Shown here in pieces: positions 60,316 to 64,000 of a DNA stretch of 64,000 nt (the first letter of the stretch is position 1; each line of letters opens with the position of its first letter). The DNA is taken from the NCBI GenBank assembly GCA_016707205.1, contig JADJHZ010000003.1:1-64000 (forward strand), written 5' to 3'. A program made the position numbers and the translations under genes. The notes under the pieces are model-generated. The model saw only the letters and a list, made by a program, of their open reading frames with translations, searched no databases and was not told where the DNA came from. The DNA comes from Haliscomenobacter sp. (lineage in GTDB: Bacteria; Bacteroidota; Bacteroidia; Chitinophagales; Saprospiraceae).

Positions 60316-62055
60316 TCAGTTGATCAGGACCGGCTCCTGCGGATAGCGGTATGGCAAGCTCTTGATCTGCCGGACCATGCCAATCAGCAGGTTGAGCGAC
60401 CCCACCCTGCCTACGAACATAACGAAGATGAGGACAAACTTGCTAAAATCAGACAATCCCGGGGTAATTCCCAAACTCAACCCCACCGTGCTGTAGGCAG
60501 AGAACACCTCAAAGGCAATATGCATGAAATCCATCTCTGGCTCCACCGTGGTGATTAACAAAATGCCTATCCCAATGACGATTAAGGACAAACTGATAAT
60601 AGCAAATGCCCGGTTGATGGAGTGCTGAGGCACCTCCCTGGATCCCAGCTCGACGCGATTCTTTCCGGAAGCGGTGGTGAAGATGTTCAAGGAAGCCAGG
60701 GCAAAGGTACTGGTTTTGATCCCGCCCCCAGTAGAACCCGGCGAAGCGCCGATCCACATCAGCAGGATGGTGATGATCACGGTGGGGACAGCCAGATCCG
60801 GCATATTGACGGTATTAAAACCGGCAGTACGCGGTGTCACCGAGCCAAAAATAGAAATCACCAACTTACCCCACCAACTGGGATGCTCCGCCAGCGTATG
60901 TTTTTGTTCCAAAATCAGGTAAAGGACCGTTCCGGCCAGAATTAACGCTCCCGTCGTGTAGAGGACGATCTTGGTGTTCAGCGTCACCAACCGGACCGTT
61001 TTATGGTATTTGGGGAGCCGGAGGATAAAGCGGTTATACCAACTCAGAACCTTAAACCGAACGTATACGAAGATATTGAAAATGATATTGAACCCAATCC
61101 CTCCCGTGACGATCAAAAAAGCGATGGCTAAATGAATGTTGTAACTGAACCGTAAAGGGCCTTCGTACAACCCATTGGTTAAGGTGGAAAACCCGGCGTT
61201 GCAAAAGGCAGAAACTGAATGAAACAGCGAAAAGAACAAGCGATCGTCGAGGGTATTGAAAAAACCTTCCGGCAGGTTGAAAAAAACCAAACTGGCCACC
61301 GCCAGCTCGATTCCCAGCGTAAATATGACAATTTTAATCGACAGCTCCAGAAGCCCTCCCAGGGTCTCTGCACTGAGGAAGTCTTTGATATGCAGGTCCT
61401 CCTGAAAAGAAGAAGACCCTTTAAAGAAATAAGCAAAAAAGGTGGTCAGCGTCAGAACGCCCAATCCTCCTAACTGGATCAGCGCCAGAATGATCCAGTG
61501 CCCCATCCGGGTAAAATACGTACCCGTATCCACCACCGCCAGTCCGGTCACGCTGACCGCGCTCGTTGCGGTGAAAAGGGCATTCAGGAAGGAAATCCCA
61601 TGCACGGTAGCGTTGGGCAATTTCAGCAGGAGCGTTCCTGCGGTAATCAGCACGGCAAAGCTGGAAGCAAAAACGAACGCGGGAGAAAACGCCCGGGTGT
61701 ACAGGCGGCTGATGTAAATGGTGAACTCAAAGACCAGCAACAGCAATACATTCAGAAAAAAAAGGATATCGAACTGAACGATTGCCCCAAACAGCGTGAC
61801 CGGCTTCAATAGCCAGGCAATGAGAATAATCAGAAAAGTAATACTGGGAAGAACCAGGCGCAGAATATTCAGCAGGTGGCTTTTCTCGTTGGGCGAAAAA
61901 ATCCGGTAGAGTTCAAACCCGGTAAAAAAAATCGTACTCACGAGGTACCCCGAAAGAACCCACCGTTGTTGTTGCGGACCTTGGTCGTATCCAAAATCAT
62001 ATAGTAACAGGACGAAAGACGCTAAAGTGAGTAGCTTATATATCCGGCCAATCAT
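60316..62055 (-). CDS. Potassium uptake channel subunit (TrkH/KtrB family)
   Basis: 579 residues from the ATG at 62055 (MIGRIYKLLTLASF); an ATG at 62094 would add 13 residues. Membrane protein with four M-P-M pore repeats; selectivity loops include TATSAVSVTGLAVVDTGTYF, SVSAFCNAGFSTLTNG, GSVTPRTAGFNTVNM and SAYSTVGLSLGITPGL, each with the conserved pore Gly. There is an extra hydrophobic N-terminus of about four helices, longer than classic KtrB. Mediates K+ uptake with the regulatory subunit downstream. Confidence 0.93.
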   Translation of the reverse strand: MIGRIYKLLTLASFVLLLYDFGYDQGPQQQRWVLSGYLVSTIFFTGFELYRIFSPNEKSHLLNILRLVLPSITFLIILIAWLLKPVTLFGAIVQFDILFFLNVLLLLVFEFTIYISRLYTRAFSPAFVFASSFAVLITAGTLLLKLPNATVHGISFLNALFTATSAVSVTGLAVVDTGTYFTRMGHWIILALIQLGGLGVLTLTTFFAYFFKGSSSFQEDLHIKDFLSAETLGGLLELSIKIVIFTLGIELAVASLVFFNLPEGFFNTLDDRLFFSLFHSVSAFCNAGFSTLTNGLYEGPLRFSYNIHLAIAFLIVTGGIGFNIIFNIFVYVRFKVLSWYNRFILRLPKYHKTVRLVTLNTKIVLYTTGALILAGTVLYLILEQKHTLAEHPSWWGKLVISIFGSVTPRTAGFNTVNMPDLAVPTVIITILLMWIGASPGSTGGGIKTSTFALASLNIFTTASGKNRVELGSREVPQHSINRAFAIISLSLIVIGIGILLITTVEPEMDFMHIAFEVFSAYSTVGLSLGITPGLSDFSKFVLIFVMFVGRVGSLNLLIGMVRQIKSLPYRYPQEPVLIN

Positions 62056-62223
62056 GGGGGTTTGAACTCCTCCTCTGGTTCCTGAGAAATTCAAAAACAG
62101 AGGACAAAGTTATAAACATTCCTTCCACTGGGTCAAGCGACCGGGACTATTTTTTTCTATGCTTACGTTGGAGCGGTTTGGGATCGCGGACGCTATCGGC
62201 CCGCTCAAGTCCAAGTCCGTATT

Positions 62224-62274
62224 TACATGACGCGAAGTGGTTTGGGAAATTCCCAAACCACTTCGCGTCATGTA
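62224..62274. repeat. 51-bp perfect palindrome with 25-bp arms
   Basis: Arms from 62224-62248 and 62250-62274 are exact complements around a single A; the arm begins TACATGACGCGAAGTGGTTT. It lies in the 245-bp gap between the K+ channel gene and the stop of the partial gene (62056-62300), 26 bp after that stop, without T-tract. It can act as an mRNA 3' stem or dispersed repeat. Nothing else seen in the gap. Confidence 0.85.
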
Positions 62275-62300
62275 TACGTTCCGTCAAGGATATCTGTTCC

Positions 62301-64000
62301 TCAGGGCCGGAGCATGCAAGGGACCCCGTCGGGAGGAAGCACCGGCCCCCGGAGCCGCTGAAGAATCACCAGGAATTTCTCCCGGTTCATCTGGTATTGC
62401 TGGATGAGGTCGGACAATTCTTTAGGAGGAAGCGCCGTAAAGTCGCGGGAAAAGATCCGCACATAGGTATTGGACAACTTGAGCAGGTCTTCCCGATCCT
62501 GCTTAACCGACTCCAGAATGGCCGGGGAAACGCCCGCCGAATCGGCAGAAGTCCGCAGAAACTGATCCAGGGCCTGTACCACTTCGTCGAAACATTCCAA
62601 TTGGGCATAGTACTCGACCGAGTAATCGCGGAATTTTCGCAGGTTTTGCTCGTGGGTAGCGTTTTCAATAGCGGCAATCCGTTCGCCAACGCGTTTGGCG
62701 CAAGTTTGGCAAAGGGGGTACACTTTGGAAGCCTGGCTCAGCAGCCATTCTTTCTTTTCTTCCACCTGCATCCCATCTCTGGGTTGGAACCCGGCGTCAA
62801 AAAGGGCATTTTCGAGGTCTGAAAGCTTATTCGCGGTAAGCGAATAACTGCTCAGCGACTCGATCTCCTTGGGAAGCTTGCCCTGAATTTCCATTTGACG
62901 GACCCGGTCCCGGTAAAAATCAAGCAACTCGATATCTTTGTACAGCGTTTTTACATCTGCCTGCTGGGGAAGATAATTCCCGGGATGGTTGATGAGGTAT
63001 TGCACCACTTCTTTCCCTTTTTCCAGCAATTCGGTGGAAAACCAAAGATCCACGTCGTTCATTACATTCGAATACAGGCGAATGTATTTGTCCCTCGTAG
63101 TGGGTTCCTGCTTGCTTAGTTTGACGGTTTCCTGGTTTTTCAGGTTGCGGATCTCGTAATACAGTTCAATGATGCGGGAGTATGCGAGCCAATCGGTATA
63201 TTTCGAATTCAGGCTGCTTTGAAAAAGATCGATCTGCTTCTTCAGTTCCACTGCCAGCTTAAGCGTTTCCAGGAACTCCTTCTCAACCTCTTTCTTATCT
63301 GGGTTCTGGACCTTCCGGAAATCCTTGGCTTTTTTATCAATATACGACTGGTTGTACACCATTTCAGAATGGTCGGTATTGTATTCCGATTTGGTGTTGA
63401 TTACCAGGAAATAAGGGGTAGAGATATTATTGACCAGTTTGCGGAGATCGTCGGTTTTCTGCGGGCTTGCGCCTTGAAAATACCTGGAGCGCGGCGGTTT
63501 ATCGATATCCCAATGGATGCGGTAAAGGGTAGCGGAAACGACCCGCTCTTCGTACAACCCGCTGAGTTCTTTGGAAAGCAGCTTGATGAAAAATTCGCTG
63601 GTGATTTTCTGCGGGTCGTTGACTTGTTCCATGGACCGCAGGCCTTTGTCAATTTGCGGAATGATCTGCTCAGTAAGCGCCAGAAAAGGACCGGCCAGAG
63701 AGGTCTTCAGCAGGTTAGTAGCCGTTTTGCCCAGCTCGACGGAGATCTCCGCCGTTTTCTTCCAGAACTCGCTGGCGGTATTGGTCTTGATCGCTTCAAA
63801 TTTCACTTTGGCCACGATGTCGCCGTCTTTGAGAACCTCATCCGGAATATTTTCCAGAAACCGGCCTCCGTACTCCAGAAGCCGGGAACTCGTCGCCGGG
63901 TTGCGCATATCGTGGATCATTAAGGGTACGGTCAGCGCATTGCCTTCCTGAACAGGATCTTTGATCGTCACCGCGAGGTACATGTACTGGGGATAATCCC
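62301..64000 (-). CDS. Unknown protein, N-terminus beyond the window
   Basis: At least 565 residues, cut at the 5' side: codons before the first visible Met (DYPQY) stay open to the edge, so that Met is internal. The visible part begins with a beta-rich segment (YLAVTIKDPVQEGNAL, MIHDMRNPATSSRLLEYGG), then is long and mostly helical, rich in Lys, Glu and Leu. CQTC occurs near residue 420 and the end is Pro/Leu-rich. There is no signal peptide in the visible part and no family I recognise. It could be a scaffold or structural protein. Confidence 0.7.
   Translation of the reverse strand, partial: DYPQYMYLAVTIKDPVQEGNALTVPLMIHDMRNPATSSRLLEYGGRFLENIPDEVLKDGDIVAKVKFEAIKTNTASEFWKKTAEISVELGKTATNLLKTSLAGPFLALTEQIIPQIDKGLRSMEQVNDPQKITSEFFIKLLSKELSGLYEERVVSATLYRIHWDIDKPPRSRYFQGASPQKTDDLRKLVNNISTPYFLVINTKSEYNTDHSEMVYNQSYIDKKAKDFRKVQNPDKKEVEKEFLETLKLAVELKKQIDLFQSSLNSKYTDWLAYSRIIELYYEIRNLKNQETVKLSKQEPTTRDKYIRLYSNVMNDVDLWFSTELLEKGKEVVQYLINHPGNYLPQQADVKTLYKDIELLDFYRDRVRQMEIQGKLPKEIESLSSYSLTANKLSDLENALFDAGFQPRDGMQVEEKKEWLLSQASKVYPLCQTCAKRVGERIAAIENATHEQNLRKFRDYSVEYYAQLECFDEVVQALDQFLRTSADSAGVSPAILESVKQDREDLLKLSNTYVRIFSRDFTALPPKELSDLIQQYQMNREKFLVILQRLRGPVLPPDGVPCMLRP

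Overview
The window reads as a chromosomal segment of a Bacteroidota bacterium. Evidence: a type IX secretion type-B (CHU_C) sorting domain, a GLPGLI protein, a TonB-dependent-receptor-like protein, a DUF5916 outer-membrane protein, the alternative complex III (ACIII)/cytochrome oxidase cluster, and promoters of the Bacteroidota form TTG-N19-TAnnTTTG. The moderately high GC and gene content suggest Saprospiria (Lewinella/Haliscomenobacter-like), but that is inference without a marker gene. I see no phage, plasmid, IS element or CRISPR array.

Layout. 1-4.5 kb: 3' part of an ammonium transporter, tRNA-Arg(CCG), a CBM9-like secreted protein, a frameshifted glycosyl-hydrolase-like gene and a PPP-family phosphatase. 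4.5-11 kb: a TonB-receptor-like barrel protein, then a sodium/sugar symporter divergent from galactokinase. 11-20 kb: a phosphoesterase/beta-propeller fusion, an unknown protein, a CHU_C cell-surface protein, a GLPGLI protein divergent from an RprXY-like two-component pair, and a coiled-coil lipoprotein. 20-28 kb: a frameshifted M14 carboxypeptidase, a ureohydrolase, and an operon of hypothetical gene, propeller-type histidine kinase, LuxR-type regulator and possible small ORF. 28-35.5 kb: tRNA-Arg(UCU), a candidate structured RNA, a DUF5916 protein, an alpha/beta hydrolase, uracil-DNA glycosylase and a large lipoprotein. 35.9-53.2 kb: a leftward cluster, read as actABCDEF-ctaC-ctaD-ctaB-coxIII-coxIII-coxIV-SCO-like-DUF420-small membrane protein. 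53.4-64 kb: thymidylate synthase, a START/UbiD overlapping pair, an arginyltransferase-like protein, a diheme lipoprotein, a Trk/Ktr potassium system and an unknown partial gene.

The respiratory cluster is the functional core. ActA-F oxidise menaquinol and pass electrons through c-type hemes to the aa3-type oxidase; CtaB supplies heme O for heme A. CtaC carries a C-terminal OmpA-like peptidoglycan-binding domain, the most striking protein-level feature. The SCO-like accessory protein has no cysteines, and four membrane subunits carry His/Gly-rich segments.

At the DNA level many gene ends are followed by low-complexity islands built from an island-specific 8-14 nt word, usually as tandem copies plus their inverted complement; some run into coding sequence. 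Separate long perfect palindromes (9.55, 10.9 and 62.2 kb) look REP-like. Three genes are broken by single-base indels at homopolymers, so base-level assembly errors are a live explanation for them.
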